A stretch of DNA of 64,000 nt from Rubellicoccus peritrichatus (GTDB taxonomy: Bacteria > Verrucomicrobiota > Verrucomicrobiia > Opitutales > Cerasicoccaceae): positions 5,141,001 through 5,205,000 of the forward strand of contig NZ_CP136920.1 of the NCBI RefSeq assembly GCF_033100135.1, read 5' to 3'. The stretch's first letter is position 1, and each line of letters starts with the position of its first letter. The translations under genes and the position numbers were made by a program. The notes below the pieces were generated by a model. It was given only the letters and a program-made list of their open reading frames with translations, ran no database searches and was not told the origin of the DNA. Shown here one piece after another: positions 7,675-17,730 of the stretch.

Positions 7675-10600
7675 ATGAAACCCGTCGCTCTTCCCAAGCA
7701 AGTAACTTCAAGCCGGTTAACCGGCGTTACAAAGGCGGCTTCTTCGGCCATCTGCTCGTTGCTCCTGCGCAAGAAGGCCGAATCAGTCATTTTGTTCGTG
7801 GGCAAAGACCTAAGGCGATTGGAAGGTTTCGCGGCGGATCTTGAGACCGCCTGGGAAGTGCTGGAGGGAGCTGATGCACCAATCTGTCACGTCTTTCCAG
7901 ACGTCAGCGAACTTGATGAAGACGATCCGCGTGCCTTCGAGATGAACTGCGACCGTCTGACTGCGTTAACGGAACTTCGCGAAGTTGAAAGCAAAAGTTC
8001 GACTAAGCAATTGGTCATCGCCGTCACTCCACGAAGCTTACTCTCATCGGCACCTGCGCCAAACCAACTGGCAAGTCATGAGATCATTCTTTCGACAGGC
8101 GATTCGGTTGACTTCCATGCCCTGCAGGAACGCCTTGCGACTGAACTTGGCTATGATGCTGAAGCAGTCTGCGAAACCCCTGGACAGTTCGCAGTGCGCG
8201 GTGGCCTGATTGACATTTATCCGCTCAATGGTGAAGCCCCCGCCCGGATCGACCTCTTCGGTGAAGAGATCGACGAGATCCGTTTGTTCGATCCCACCAC
8301 ACAACGCTCGAGAGAAAAAATCGAACGACTGGTGATCGCTTCGAATGTCTCACAACAGAAGACTCTCAAAACTACAACCCTCCTCGATTATCTCCCAAAA
8401 TCAATCCGTTGGATTGTCGATGAGCCTTCTGCATTGGAAGACGCCTACAATGAGCATTTCAATGTTCCGGAGAAAATCGCCGCGCCATTTGCCACTTTCG
8501 CAACAGTCATCGAGAAAAGAAAGGACAGCAAAGACACATGGTTCGGACTCAGCGAACTGGACATACCATCCCGATTGTTCAAAGAAAGCCCATCCAAAGC
8601 ATACGATACCGAATCCCTTGAAGCGTATCGGACGTTCGCCGAAGAGGATAAGCTGGGGGTCGTTCGTTTCGACTCGGAACGCGAATCCCGCACACGATTT
8701 CTCCAGCAACTCGCCCTTTGGTCCCGCAAGGGCTATCAGTTATCAATCATTACACGGAATCAGGGTGAACAGGATCGCCTCGCAGACATTATTGCGGAGG
8801 AACTTGATCTTGAAGATTTCAAGCCAAGGTTGATCAGCGGACAAATCGCTGACGGCTTCCGACTGGATTACAAAGCCGGTAAAAACTCACGACGTGAAGT
8901 CGTCGTCAACGCTGACGAGATCTTTGGCCGACATCGGATTCGCGTCACAAAACGCCGTAGGAAACTGCCAGAGCACAAGGCTGTGGATCAGGCACTCGAC
9001 TTTTCCGAGTTGGCTGACGGCGACCACCTTGTTCACCTCCAGAATGGAGTCTGTATTTTCAGAGGCCTGCAAAAGATGGACTTTGGCGGCAAGGCAGAGG
9101 AAGTCATTTCGCTGGAATTCGCGGAAGAGATCACCGTCCACCTACGTCTGCATGAGAGTCATTTACTGAGTCGTTATGTCGGGCTTTCCAAAGTCACACC
9201 AAAGCTTGGAAAGATCGGCACCAATCAATGGGAAAAGACCCGGGCAGCAGCAGAACGCGCAACGCTCGACTTTGCGGCAGAATTACTTCGCCTCCAGGCG
9301 GAGCGCGAAACGGCTCAGGGCCACGCCTTTGCTCCGGACAGTCCCTGGCTGAAGAACTTCGAAGACGCCTTTCCCTTTCAGGAAACCCGCGACCAAAAGA
9401 CCGCTATCGACGAAACCAAACTCGACATGGAGCAGCCGAATCCAATGGACCGGTTGATCTGTGGTGATGTTGGCTTTGGCAAAACCGAGGTCGCAATCCG
9501 CGCTGCCTTCAAGGCAGTCCTCGATGGAAAACAAGTGGCGATGTTGATTCCCACCACCGTGCTCTGTCAGCAGCACTTCAATACCTTCCGCGAGCGTTTT
9601 GTCGAACACCCTGTCGTGGTGGAAATGTTGAGCCGTTTCCGGACGCCCAAGCAGCAAAAGGAGATCAAACTCCAGATGAAGACCGGGCAGATCGATATCA
9701 TCGTCGGCACACACAGCCTGCTCGCACGTGGCGTTGAATTCCAGGACCTCGGCCTGCTCATCATCGACGAAGAACACCGCTTTGGCGTTAAGCAGAAGGA
9801 AAAGATCAAACAACTGCGACGCAACATCGACGTCCTGACCATGAGCGCAACGCCGATTCCGCGAACCCTGCACAGCGCACTCGTTGGCGTTCGCCAGATG
9901 AGCGTGATTGAAACCGCGCCCCGCAACCGTTTGCCGATCCAAACTGTGGTCAAATCCTACGATCCAACCATCGTAAAAGATGCCGTCAAATTTGAATTGA
10001 ATCGCGGCGGCCAGGTTTTCTACCTCCACAACCGGGTGCAAACCATCGAGACAGTCGCAGCCAGGATCCGCGAACTTGTGCCCAATGCAAGGCTGGCTGT
10101 CGGCCATGGACAAATGGAGGAAGGCGACCTTGAAAAGATCATGACCGATTTCGTCGCTGGTCGCTATGACGTGCTGGTCTGCACTACGATCATTGAGAGC
10201 GGGCTGGATATCCCGAATTGCAACACTATCATCATTGAGGGGGCGGACCGCTTTGGATTGGGCCAGCTTTATCAGTTGCGAGGCCGAGTCGGGAGATTCA
10301 ACAAACAGGCCTATGCCTATCTTCTGCTTCATCGTCACACCAAACTGATGGACCTAGCCCGCAAACGTCTCGGCGCGATTCGCCAGTACAATCAACTCGG
10401 AGCCGGTTTTCGTATTGCGATGCGTGACCTGGAGCTGCGTGGCGCTGGAAACCTGCTCGGAGCCCAGCAAAGCGGACACATCGCTGGAGTCGGGTTTGAC
10501 CTCTACTGCCAACTGCTTCGTCAAAGTGTTTCACGGCTCAAAGGTGACATCAATGCAGCCGCCATCCGGGCAAATGTTCGCCTTGATTTTGTTATACTTG

Positions 10601-11070
10601 GAGAAAGCCGAGATAAAAAAGGATCCTCTGGTGCTGGCGACACGGGCTACGACGCCATCAAATCAGCCGAGCTTGGCCGTGAACGGATCAAACCAATCGA
10701 AGCCGCACTTCCGACGGCGTATTTAGGCGAAGCCCGCCTGCGAATTGATTTTTACCGACGTCTCGCCATGGCGGGTAATCTCGATGAAGTTGAAGAAATC
10801 AGCGAAACCCTGGAAGACCGTTTCGGCAAACGGCCGAAGGAAGTGGATGCCCTGCTGATGTTAACCAGAATCAGAGTTTTAGCGGAACGCAGAGGCATTG
10901 TGGCGGTCGAAACCGAAGGAAACCGCCTGAAATGTCAGATCGTTGGAAAGCGTCCTGCCAAGTATGTTCAGAGCGGCGGACGTTTTCCCCGCTTGACCGC
11001 GCGCAAACCCATTCCTAGGTTGCGCGAGATACGGGATTATCTTAAGCGACTCCCGACAACCGATAAATGA
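7675..11070 (+). CDS. mfd: Transcription-repair coupling factor
   Basis: The protein has 1131 residues, typical of Mfd. Order of parts: an N-terminal UvrB-like damage-recognition half; a CarD/RID-type RNA polymerase interaction domain near residue 448 ([10 protein letters not shown]); a RecG-like superfamily 2 translocase with Walker [10 protein letters not shown] near residue 597, DEEHRFG near 699 and [10 protein letters not shown]; a helicase C domain with GRVGR; and the C-terminal TRCF domain. Mfd removes RNA polymerase stalled at lesions and recruits UvrA. No convincing Shine-Dalgarno sequence precedes the ATG; a GGAG lies about 20 bases upstream. The stop overlaps the next gene's start by 4 bp, so the PPIase is probably translationally coupled. 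Confidence 0.97.
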   Translation: MKPVALPKQVTSSRLTGVTKAASSAICSLLLRKKAESVILFVGKDLRRLEGFAADLETAWEVLEGADAPICHVFPDVSELDEDDPRAFEMNCDRLTALTELREVESKSSTKQLVIAVTPRSLLSSAPAPNQLASHEIILSTGDSVDFHALQERLATELGYDAEAVCETPGQFAVRGGLIDIYPLNGEAPARIDLFGEEIDEIRLFDPTTQRSREKIERLVIASNVSQQKTLKTTTLLDYLPKSIRWIVDEPSALEDAYNEHFNVPEKIAAPFATFATVIEKRKDSKDTWFGLSELDIPSRLFKESPSKAYDTESLEAYRTFAEEDKLGVVRFDSERESRTRFLQQLALWSRKGYQLSIITRNQGEQDRLADIIAEELDLEDFKPRLISGQIADGFRLDYKAGKNSRREVVVNADEIFGRHRIRVTKRRRKLPEHKAVDQALDFSELADGDHLVHLQNGVCIFRGLQKMDFGGKAEEVISLEFAEEITVHLRLHESHLLSRYVGLSKVTPKLGKIGTNQWEKTRAAAERATLDFAAELLRLQAERETAQGHAFAPDSPWLKNFEDAFPFQETRDQKTAIDETKLDMEQPNPMDRLICGDVGFGKTEVAIRAAFKAVLDGKQVAMLIPTTVLCQQHFNTFRERFVEHPVVVEMLSRFRTPKQQKEIKLQMKTGQIDIIVGTHSLLARGVEFQDLGLLIIDEEHRFGVKQKEKIKQLRRNIDVLTMSATPIPRTLHSALVGVRQMSVIETAPRNRLPIQTVVKSYDPTIVKDAVKFELNRGGQVFYLHNRVQTIETVAARIRELVPNARLAVGHGQMEEGDLEKIMTDFVAGRYDVLVCTTIIESGLDIPNCNTIIIEGADRFGLGQLYQLRGRVGRFNKQAYAYLLLHRHTKLMDLARKRLGAIRQYNQLGAGFRIAMRDLELRGAGNLLGAQQSGHIAGVGFDLYCQLLRQSVSRLKGDINAAAIRANVRLDFVILGESRDKKGSSGAGDTGYDAIKSAELGRERIKPIEAALPTAYLGEARLRIDFYRRLAMAGNLDEVEEISETLEDRFGKRPKEVDALLMLTRIRVLAERRGIVAVETEGNRLKCQIVGKRPAKYVQSGGRFPRLTARKPIPRLREIRDYLKRLPTTDK

Positions 11071-12146
11071 AGCACCTGACACTTTTGTTAATCTCCTCGC
11101 TCTTTGCAGCGATCACCGTTTGCGCGCAAAGCGACCCGAACAGCTGGGACGTTAAGTACACCAACGGCATCGCCGCACAGGTGGAAGACCAGATCATCAC
11201 ACTGGAAGAGCTTCGGCGTGAAATCGCACCGTTGATCCCTGAAATCCGCAGCAAGGCAAGAACACGTTTCGAATTCGACCAGTATATTGCCCAGGTCACA
11301 CGGGAAATTCTTCAAAATCTGGTCGACCGTGTCCTGATTGTTCGGGACTTTAACGAAAAGGGTTATCAGATCCCGGAGAGCTACCTCGTCAATGAATACG
11401 ACGATTATGTCATCAAGGAATTCAACGGCGACCGCTCCGAGTTCCTTGAATTCCTCAGGATTCAAGGGAAAAGTGATCTCCAATTCCGCGCTGAGCTGAA
11501 AGAGCGGATCATTGTTAACTTCATGCGCAATGAGATGACCAAGTCTCAGACCGAAGTCAGCCCTCAGAAAATCCGCACCTATTACGAAAAAAACAAAAAC
11601 CGTTTTTATGAAGAGGCCGCAGTCAACGTGAACATGATCACGCTGACTCCCCTGGCCTATGAAAGTGCGGATCTGATGCGTCAACAGGCTGATGCTATCG
11701 TAGCCCAACTGGACGCAGGCGAGGACTTTGCCGAACTGGCCAAGCAGTATAGTCAGGACGACAAGCGTTCAGACGGTGGTGCCTGGGGCTGGATCAACCG
11801 TGATGAAATGCTCCCTGTGCTTGCAGATACAGCCTTTGCCCTGGAAGTTGATCAGCATAGCCAGCCGATTCAACAAGGTGACAATCTCTTCATCATCGAA
11901 GTGATTGAAAAACGCGAAGAAGGAATTCAGGAGCTGGAAAAAGTGCGTAATGAGATCGAGCTCGCCATCACGCAACAGCTGGCACGCCAAGCCGCAGAAC
12001 GCTGGCTTGAGCGAATCCGCAAGAAAGCCTACATCAAGTATTTCCTGGACGAAGCAGCTCCACGACAAAATGACAACTCGCCGGTTGAGATGAAAATCGG
12101 ACGACCTGCTCTTGAAGCAGAGGATGCTGCCGCAGAACCTTCTTGA
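11067..12146 (+). CDS. SurA-like periplasmic peptidyl-prolyl isomerase
   Basis: The 359-residue protein starts with a clear signal peptide (about residues 1-21, ending VCAQ). A SurA N-terminal-like helical region follows, including FDQYIAQVTREILQNLVDRVL. A PpiC/parvulin domain spans about residues 185-285, with the typical FAELAKQYSQDDKRSDGGAWGW block. Family members chaperone outer-membrane proteins across the periplasm. The start codon overlaps the mfd stop (ATGA). The single parvulin domain and general length fit SurA/PrsA-type chaperones; the exact subfamily is not certain. A hairpin follows the stop. Confidence 0.9.
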   Translation: MKHLTLLLISSLFAAITVCAQSDPNSWDVKYTNGIAAQVEDQIITLEELRREIAPLIPEIRSKARTRFEFDQYIAQVTREILQNLVDRVLIVRDFNEKGYQIPESYLVNEYDDYVIKEFNGDRSEFLEFLRIQGKSDLQFRAELKERIIVNFMRNEMTKSQTEVSPQKIRTYYEKNKNRFYEEAAVNVNMITLTPLAYESADLMRQQADAIVAQLDAGEDFAELAKQYSQDDKRSDGGAWGWINRDEMLPVLADTAFALEVDQHSQPIQQGDNLFIIEVIEKREEGIQELEKVRNEIELAITQQLARQAAERWLERIRKKAYIKYFLDEAAPRQNDNSPVEMKIGRPALEAEDAAAEPS

Positions 12147-12158
12147 GGTTGGAAAAGG

Positions 12159-12184
12159 TCTTGTTTTGAGCCGCCAAAACAAGA
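12159..12184. terminator. Hairpin after the PPIase gene, possible terminator
   Basis: TCTTGTTTTG (12159-12168) pairs perfectly with CAAAACAAGA (12175-12184) across a six-base loop, 13 bp after the PPIase stop. The stem is AT-rich and no T-run follows, so termination would be weak. It may instead be an attenuating or processing element before the peptide transporter operon. Confidence 0.4.
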
Positions 12185-12227
12185 TTGCGATTGCGTAAAA
12201 GAGCTTTAGCGGTGAAACCGTAAGGCG

Positions 12228-14051
12228 TTGATTATCTTAAAGGAAAGAACAGTTCGGCTCTGGCTTGGGATCACCCTGGCCGTCTTGTTGGCCGGGTGCT
12301 CGAAACCACCCAAGGTCAAACGAGGTGAGTTCCCTTTACCAGAAGGAGTTGAGGTCGCAGAATGCGAAACGGGGAAATACGGTGGTGCCTTTGTCATTTC
12401 AGAAACCACCGAGCCAAAAACCTTTAATTTCCTCGTTCCAGCAGATCAATCGTCAAACCTTGCTCAAAGCCGCTTCCAGGAAGGATTAGTGGGTTGGGAC
12501 CCAATGGAGACCAAAACCATCCCTGCTCTGGCCACCTCCTGGGAAATCGCTGACGACAAGAAGACTTACACCTTTCATCTGCGTAAGGGAGTCAAATGGA
12601 ACGACGGCGAGCCGTTCACCGCCGATGATGTCATATTTACCTTCGATGCGATCTTCGCTGAGGAGGAAGATCCGGACACGGGTGAGATGAAGCCACGCTT
12701 TCCCAGCCGCTATATCGCCCAATACACGTTTGGCGGCAAAAGGCTGGAGTACCGAAAGGTCGATGATTACACGGTGGAATTTTTCACCCCAAACATCTAT
12801 TCTCCCTTCATCAATGACATTGGTTTTGTTGCCATTTTTCCCAAACACAAACTCTACGATAGCTACCTTGATGGCACGCTACTAGAGCAATGGTCTTCTC
12901 AAACAGCAATCGATCATCCAGAGGAACTCGTTGGGACCGGCCCCTTCAAGGTATTCTCTTACAAGCCGGGCGAACGTATCGTCTTTGAAGCCAATCCGCA
13001 TTACTGGCGTGCCGACCGGGACGGTAACCGACTCCCCTATCTCGACTTCCTCGTTACCAAGTTTGTCAAGGATGCTAACACACAAACCATCCTGTTTGCC
13101 ACTGGAGAACTGGATGCAGCCGCCATTTCAGCAACCGATGAAGCATGGGTCCGCATGGGTGAGGAGACTTATGACTTCACACTCTACAACCGCGGTCCCG
13201 CACCAAGCATAGGATTCATGTGGTTCAACCTCAATCCGGGAGAGAACGACGAAGGCGTGCCCTATGTGAAACCTTACAAATTGAAATGGTTCAAAGACAA
13301 ACGTTTCCGGCAAGCGGTCATGTATGCCTTTGATCGCGAAGGTATCGCAAAAGGCGTTTACTTCGGTCGCGCCGAACCGCTTGACTCGGTTATCAGCCAG
13401 GGTAATCCCAAATGGCATAATCCCAATGTCAGAAAATACAGGCGGGATATGGATAAGGCGCGGGCTCTTTTGAAAGACGCAGGATTCACCTGGGATGCAG
13501 AAGACAATCTTATTGGCCCGAAAGGCAATCCTGTTGAGATCGAGCTTATGCTTTTCGAAGGCAGTCAGCGTATCACAGAAATGGCGACGACACTCAAACA
13601 GGACCTGGCTGAACTAGGCATCAATCTTAGGTTGAGCTATGTAGACTTCGGAGTCGTCATACAGAAGCTGGACAATACTTTTGATTACGAAATGAGTGTC
13701 ATTGGCTGGGGCTCTTCAGCAGGTGCAACGGATCCATCTGGTGGAAAATCACTTTATATCAGCAGTGGAATCTACCACGTCTGGCACCCAAAGCAGGAAA
13801 CTCCGGCCACCGAATGGGAGGCGCGTATCGATGAACTGATGAATGCTCAGGAACAAACATTCGATGAATCCGAACGGATAAAGTTCTTTGGTGAAATCCA
13901 GGAAATCTTTGCCGAAGAAGCTCCTCTCTTTTTTATGATGACTCCTTATGGTTACAGCGGGATTAAAAACAAGTGGAACAACGTCCGTGTCCCACCTTCC
14001 GGCACCTTGATCTGGAACATTGATGAACTCTGGACAGAGGAAGTTGAATAA
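12228..14051 (+). CDS. Peptide/oligopeptide ABC transporter substrate-binding lipoprotein
   Basis: The 607-residue protein is an SBP_bac_5 (OppA/DppA class) solute-binding protein. It begins with a lipoprotein signal whose lipobox is LLAGC (residues 20-24), so it should be anchored by an acylated Cys24. The family blocks are visible, including WKIADDKKTYTFHLRKGVKW-like and FRQAVMYAFDREGIAKG-like segments. The start appears to be a TTG at 12228, because no ATG or GTG upstream of the lipobox is in frame; this start is uncertain. It leads an operon with a fused permease and two ATPases. A GxxExxY cassette lies between it and the permease. Substrate specificity cannot be read from the sequence. 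Confidence 0.93.
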   Translation: MIILKERTVRLWLGITLAVLLAGCSKPPKVKRGEFPLPEGVEVAECETGKYGGAFVISETTEPKTFNFLVPADQSSNLAQSRFQEGLVGWDPMETKTIPALATSWEIADDKKTYTFHLRKGVKWNDGEPFTADDVIFTFDAIFAEEEDPDTGEMKPRFPSRYIAQYTFGGKRLEYRKVDDYTVEFFTPNIYSPFINDIGFVAIFPKHKLYDSYLDGTLLEQWSSQTAIDHPEELVGTGPFKVFSYKPGERIVFEANPHYWRADRDGNRLPYLDFLVTKFVKDANTQTILFATGELDAAAISATDEAWVRMGEETYDFTLYNRGPAPSIGFMWFNLNPGENDEGVPYVKPYKLKWFKDKRFRQAVMYAFDREGIAKGVYFGRAEPLDSVISQGNPKWHNPNVRKYRRDMDKARALLKDAGFTWDAEDNLIGPKGNPVEIELMLFEGSQRITEMATTLKQDLAELGINLRLSYVDFGVVIQKLDNTFDYEMSVIGWGSSAGATDPSGGKSLYISSGIYHVWHPKQETPATEWEARIDELMNAQEQTFDESERIKFFGEIQEIFAEEAPLFFMMTPYGYSGIKNKWNNVRVPPSGTLIWNIDELWTEEVE

Positions 14052-14056
14052 TATGA

Positions 14057-14505
14057 CTCTCGCAAAGGCGCAAAGACCGCAAAGTATGACTGAGAATGAA
14101 CTTGGTCGAGAGGTTATCGATGCAGCGATAATAGTTCACCGCGAACTTGGTCCCGGGCTCCTCGAAAGCGTTTATGAAATCATCCTTCTCGATGAATTAT
14201 GTAAGCGTGGATTAAATGCCAAACGACAAGTGCCGATTTCTTTTGAATGTAGAGGTATCCATTTTGATGAAGCTTTTCGAGCAGATATCATTCTAGAAGA
14301 CAAAGTGATCCTGGAATTAAAGTCAGTCGAAGCATTGAACAATGCCCACAAAAAACAGCTCCTGACATATCTCAAACTCACAGAAATGAAACTAGGTTTC
14401 CTCTTAAACTTTGGCGAAGTATTAATGAAAAATGGGATCGTTAGGACAGTTCATGGTCTTTCAGAATCATAAATTTACTTGGCGCCCTTTGCGCCTTTGC
14501 GAGAG
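14057..14505. mobile_element. GxxExxY cassette bounded by 19-bp perfect inverted repeats
   Basis: The left end CTCTCGCAAAGGCGCAAAG (14057-14075) is the exact reverse complement of 14487-14505. The left repeat continues with a further imperfect CCGCAAAG unit. The 449-bp unit carries one gene, GxxExxY, in the same direction as the surrounding operon. It begins 5 bp after the lipoprotein stop and ends 10 bp before the permease start, so it sits cleanly in an intergenic gap. No transposase is encoded, so movement would need help in trans, and I see no obvious target duplication. Confidence 0.75.
14086..14472 (+). CDS. GxxExxY family protein (PD-(D/E)XK nuclease-like)
   Basis: I chose the ATG at 14086 (128 residues, MTENELGREVIDAAI), because family homology begins there. 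In-frame ATGs at 14053 and 14020 would add residues translated from the inverted repeat. The name motif is present as GLLESVY within HRELGPGLLESVYE. A PD-(D/E)XK-like core is suggested by FRADIIL followed by VILELKSV, and the family is related to the PDDEXK_3 group. No biochemical role is established for this family that I can cite. The gene lies inside a repeat-bounded cassette between the binding-protein and permease genes of a peptide transporter, where it has no obvious functional link to transport. Confidence 0.85.
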   Translation: MTENELGREVIDAAIIVHRELGPGLLESVYEIILLDELCKRGLNAKRQVPISFECRGIHFDEAFRADIILEDKVILELKSVEALNNAHKKQLLTYLKLTEMKLGFLLNFGEVLMKNGIVRTVHGLSES

Positions 14506-14515
14506 AATATATTAA

Positions 14516-16843
14516 ATGACAGCTTTTATCATCAGACGTATACTGGCAATGATTCCGATTCTTTTTGGAGTCAGCGTGCTGGTCTTCTATCTGATGAACC
14601 TTGCTCCTGGTGACTTTCTCGATGAGGCGCGAGCGCGTCCCGATATCTCGGATGAACTGGTAGCCCAATTAGAAAGAGAATACGGGCTGAAGGATTCTGA
14701 GGGTAATCCCACAGCATGGTACGTTCAATATGCCTACTGGTTGAACAGCCTTTCGCCCATCAAGTTCATTAGCGAAGACGGAGATTTCTTTTCAGACATA
14801 CGCACAGGCAAACCAAGTCTCGGACAATCCTGGGCATACAATATTCCGGTCTTCGATCTAATAAAACAACGACTACCTGCGACACTTATCCTCTCATTGA
14901 GTGCTCTCATCTTTGCCTGGATAATTGCTATCCCATTAGGTGTATTGGCTGCGATCAAACGTAACTCATGGTTTGACAAAATTTCGGCATTGTTCGCCTA
15001 TAGCGCGCTTTCGATACCTGAGTTTTTTCTCGCCATTCTCATGGTCTACTTTGCCGCCAAGACCGGATGGTTTCCAACTGGCGGACGCTCCTCGATCTCA
15101 AGTGAATTCATGCCTGCGGTGGGAAGTTTCTTTGATCACATTTATCACCTGATCCTGCCAACCTTTGTTTTGGGAGTCGGAGGCATTGCCGGGATGATGC
15201 GTATCATGCGTGCGAACTTCCTCGATTACCTGCACGCCGAGTTTGTCAAAACCGCACGCGCCAAAGGTCTTAAAGAGAAGGTCGTGATGTTCCGTCATGT
15301 GCTGCGCAATGCCATCAACCCCCTGCTGACAGCTTTGGGCTTTGCATTCGCCAGCTTACTGAGTGGCGCCATTCTGGTGGAGAAGGTTATGAACTACCCT
15401 GGGCTCGGCCTGTTGGTCTTCGAAGCATTCTTTCGCAAAGATCAGGCAGTCGTCCTTGCAGCTGTTCTGATGGGGGTCACTATGTTGATGTTCGGCAATC
15501 TCTTCGCAGACCTGCTTCTGGCCTGGAGCGATCCGCGTATCCGTCTCGAGAACCCAAGCGAAGCCGGCCAAAGAAAAGGCCAATGGCGCCCAGCTTCGAT
15601 CCTGATTGCGGTGGTCGTTCTACTCTTGCTTAGTTTTTCATTAGTTCCCTGGGATAGCCGCGAAGCCATGCAAACGATGCTTCTATGGGTCAAGTGGATC
15701 GGCCTCGCTGGAATCATAATCTGTATTGGCATTATTGGCAAAATCGCCTGGCCAACACTGAGCAATATTTTTTCTGAATTGATAAAACGGCCACTCGGCG
15801 TTGCCGTCTCAGCAATTCTTCTTGCCCTTTATGGCTGTGCCCTCTTTGCCCCATTCCTCGCCACGCAAGAGGCATCCACACAAAACCTGACTCAAACCTT
15901 TCATCCACCAAGTGCCTTTACCTGGGATAGCGGCCTGGCAGTAAAAGCTTATGAGAACGTCGATCCGACAATCGCCAAATATGTTCCAGTTGAAGACATA
16001 ACGATCCCTGTTAAACTCTTTGGGAAAGGATTCGAATACAAACTATTTGGTTTCATTCCAACCAGTCGGCATCTGGTTCTCCCCGATTACGAAGCACTCG
16101 AAGCCAAACTTGGTGACACAATTGATCCGGCAAAGTATCCAGTTTATCTTCTCGGCAGCGATTCAACTGGTCGCGATGTTTTCTCCCGACTCCTTTTTGG
16201 CTCACAGATATCACTGACCATTGGGCTGATTGGCATATCCATCACCATGACCATTGGGTTCCTCATTGGTGGACTTGCTGGTTACTTCGGTGGGCGCTTT
16301 GACTTCCTGGCCATGCGACTGGTCGAGTTCCTCATGGCAATCCCTGGTTTGTACCTCCTTCTTGCTCTGCGGTCTGCACTGGCCCCTCATTTTGAGTCGG
16401 CCCAGATGTTCATTGTCATTATCATTATTTTATCACTTGTCGGCTGGGCTGGAACTGCCCGCGTTCTTCGTGGAATGAGCCTGTCGATTCGCAACCGGCA
16501 ATTCATTACCGCCGCCGAAAGCATGGGCCAAAGCACAGGGCAAATTCTGGTAAAGCATCTCCTGCCGAACCTTGCCAGTTATCTTCTGGTGGCAGCAACA
16601 CTCAGCATCCCCGGATACATTCTCGGTGAGGCAGCACTCAGTTTCCTGGGACTCGGTATTCAAGAACCATCGGCTTCATGGGGTCTGATGCTTCAACAAC
16701 CTCAACGCGATTTGAAGGTCTTCTTTCTAAACTTCTGGTGGCTGTTGACGCCTGGCGTCGCTATTTTCATCACAGTCATTGCCTTCAACCTCCTCGGCGA
16801 CGTCTTGCGCGACATCGTTGACCCAAAGATGAAACGCCAGTAG
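14516..16843 (+). CDS. Fused OppB-OppC peptide ABC transporter permease
   Basis: This 775-residue protein joins two permeases that are normally separate. Residues 1 to about 345 are an OppB/DppB-type permease: it opens with RRILAMIPILFGVSVLVF and has an EAA-like loop near 241-271 (FVKTARAKGLKEKVVMFRHV). Residues about 430-775 are an OppC/DppC-type permease: GSDSTGRDVFSRLLFGSQIS, then a second EAA-like loop near 661-691. A linker with about two extra hydrophobic segments (about 365-425) connects them, which may restore topology. The fusion would supply the whole membrane channel as one chain. It follows the GxxExxY cassette and precedes two ATPase genes. Confidence 0.95.
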   Translation: MTAFIIRRILAMIPILFGVSVLVFYLMNLAPGDFLDEARARPDISDELVAQLEREYGLKDSEGNPTAWYVQYAYWLNSLSPIKFISEDGDFFSDIRTGKPSLGQSWAYNIPVFDLIKQRLPATLILSLSALIFAWIIAIPLGVLAAIKRNSWFDKISALFAYSALSIPEFFLAILMVYFAAKTGWFPTGGRSSISSEFMPAVGSFFDHIYHLILPTFVLGVGGIAGMMRIMRANFLDYLHAEFVKTARAKGLKEKVVMFRHVLRNAINPLLTALGFAFASLLSGAILVEKVMNYPGLGLLVFEAFFRKDQAVVLAAVLMGVTMLMFGNLFADLLLAWSDPRIRLENPSEAGQRKGQWRPASILIAVVVLLLLSFSLVPWDSREAMQTMLLWVKWIGLAGIIICIGIIGKIAWPTLSNIFSELIKRPLGVAVSAILLALYGCALFAPFLATQEASTQNLTQTFHPPSAFTWDSGLAVKAYENVDPTIAKYVPVEDITIPVKLFGKGFEYKLFGFIPTSRHLVLPDYEALEAKLGDTIDPAKYPVYLLGSDSTGRDVFSRLLFGSQISLTIGLIGISITMTIGFLIGGLAGYFGGRFDFLAMRLVEFLMAIPGLYLLLALRSALAPHFESAQMFIVIIIILSLVGWAGTARVLRGMSLSIRNRQFITAAESMGQSTGQILVKHLLPNLASYLLVAATLSIPGYILGEAALSFLGLGIQEPSASWGLMLQQPQRDLKVFFLNFWWLLTPGVAIFITVIAFNLLGDVLRDIVDPKMKRQ

Positions 16844-16901
16844 ACTTTTCAAATATACGGATTCCCCAAGACCCAAAAAAGAAACAATCAATAAATTCGA
16901 C

Positions 16902-17729
16902 ATGCCACTACTTGAAGTAAACAATCTCACCATCACTTTTAGTAGCCGCGAACGAGAAACGCAGGCAGTCAAGGGGATCTCTTTCCAAGTTGATACTGGA
17001 AAAACAATCGCCGTTGTCGGTGAGAGTGGCAGTGGAAAATCAGTCACTGCCTTATCTCTGACACGATTGCTTCCGGAACCACCGGGATGCAAAGTCGGAG
17101 GTAGTATTAAATTTGATGGAAACGATGTCCTGACAATGGAAAGCGAACGGCTCCGCAAACTACGCGGAAAGGACATTGCTTATATTTTTCAGGAACCTTC
17201 CACATCACTGAATCCTGTCTTTACGGTTGGATTTCAAATTGCCGAAGCCGTCAAACTGCATCTTCCACAAGTGACAGATGTCAAAAAACGCGTCGTTGAT
17301 GCATTAAAGCAGGTTGGTATTCGTGATGCCGATAAACGCTATAGCGCTTATCCCCATGAGATGAGCGGTGGCATGCAACAGCGCGTTATGATCGCAATGG
17401 CCCTGGCCTGCGAGCCACGCATCCTGGTTGCTGATGAACCAACCACTGCACTTGATGTTACGATCCAAAAACAAATCATGGATCTACTACGCGAGCTTCG
17501 CAAAAGCCTCAGTATGTCAATCATACTCATCACGCACAATTTCGCCCTACTTCCTGGCTTTGCTGATGAGGTCATTGTGATGTTCCGCGGAGAAGTCGTC
17601 GAACGAGGTCCAACAGAAGAAGTGCTTCGCAACCCGCAGCACGCTTACACCAAGGCATTGATCGCCTGTATTCCGAAACTAGGCAGTAACCAGAAACGAT
17701 TGGCCACTATCGACCACAGCACTCTGTAA
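16902..17729 (+). CDS. Peptide ABC transporter ATPase (OppD/DppD type), short C-terminus
   Basis: The 275-residue ATPase has Walker A GESGSGKS (40-47), signature MSGGMQQRV and Walker [13 protein letters not shown], all intact. OppD-type proteins usually run to about 320-330 residues with a C-terminal oligo_HPY region. Here the chain ends at [10 protein letters not shown], where the usual RLxTIPG segment would continue. The stop codon lies one base before the repeat that starts the four-helix-bundle cassette. This is consistent with, but does not prove, truncation of the original C-terminus by that insertion. The downstream ATPase is also short, so an ancestral short form is possible. Confidence 0.93.
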   Translation: MPLLEVNNLTITFSSRERETQAVKGISFQVDTGKTIAVVGESGSGKSVTALSLTRLLPEPPGCKVGGSIKFDGNDVLTMESERLRKLRGKDIAYIFQEPSTSLNPVFTVGFQIAEAVKLHLPQVTDVKKRVVDALKQVGIRDADKRYSAYPHEMSGGMQQRVMIAMALACEPRILVADEPTTALDVTIQKQIMDLLRELRKSLSMSIILITHNFALLPGFADEVIVMFRGEVVERGPTEEVLRNPQHAYTKALIACIPKLGSNQKRLATIDHSTL

Positions 17730-17730
17730 T

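Noticed and set aside
9283-10338. Long minus-strand open frame opposite mfd (351 codons)
   Set aside because: It lies wholly antisense to the helicase part of mfd, has no family motif and low-complexity translated composition, as expected from the codon bias of the real gene.
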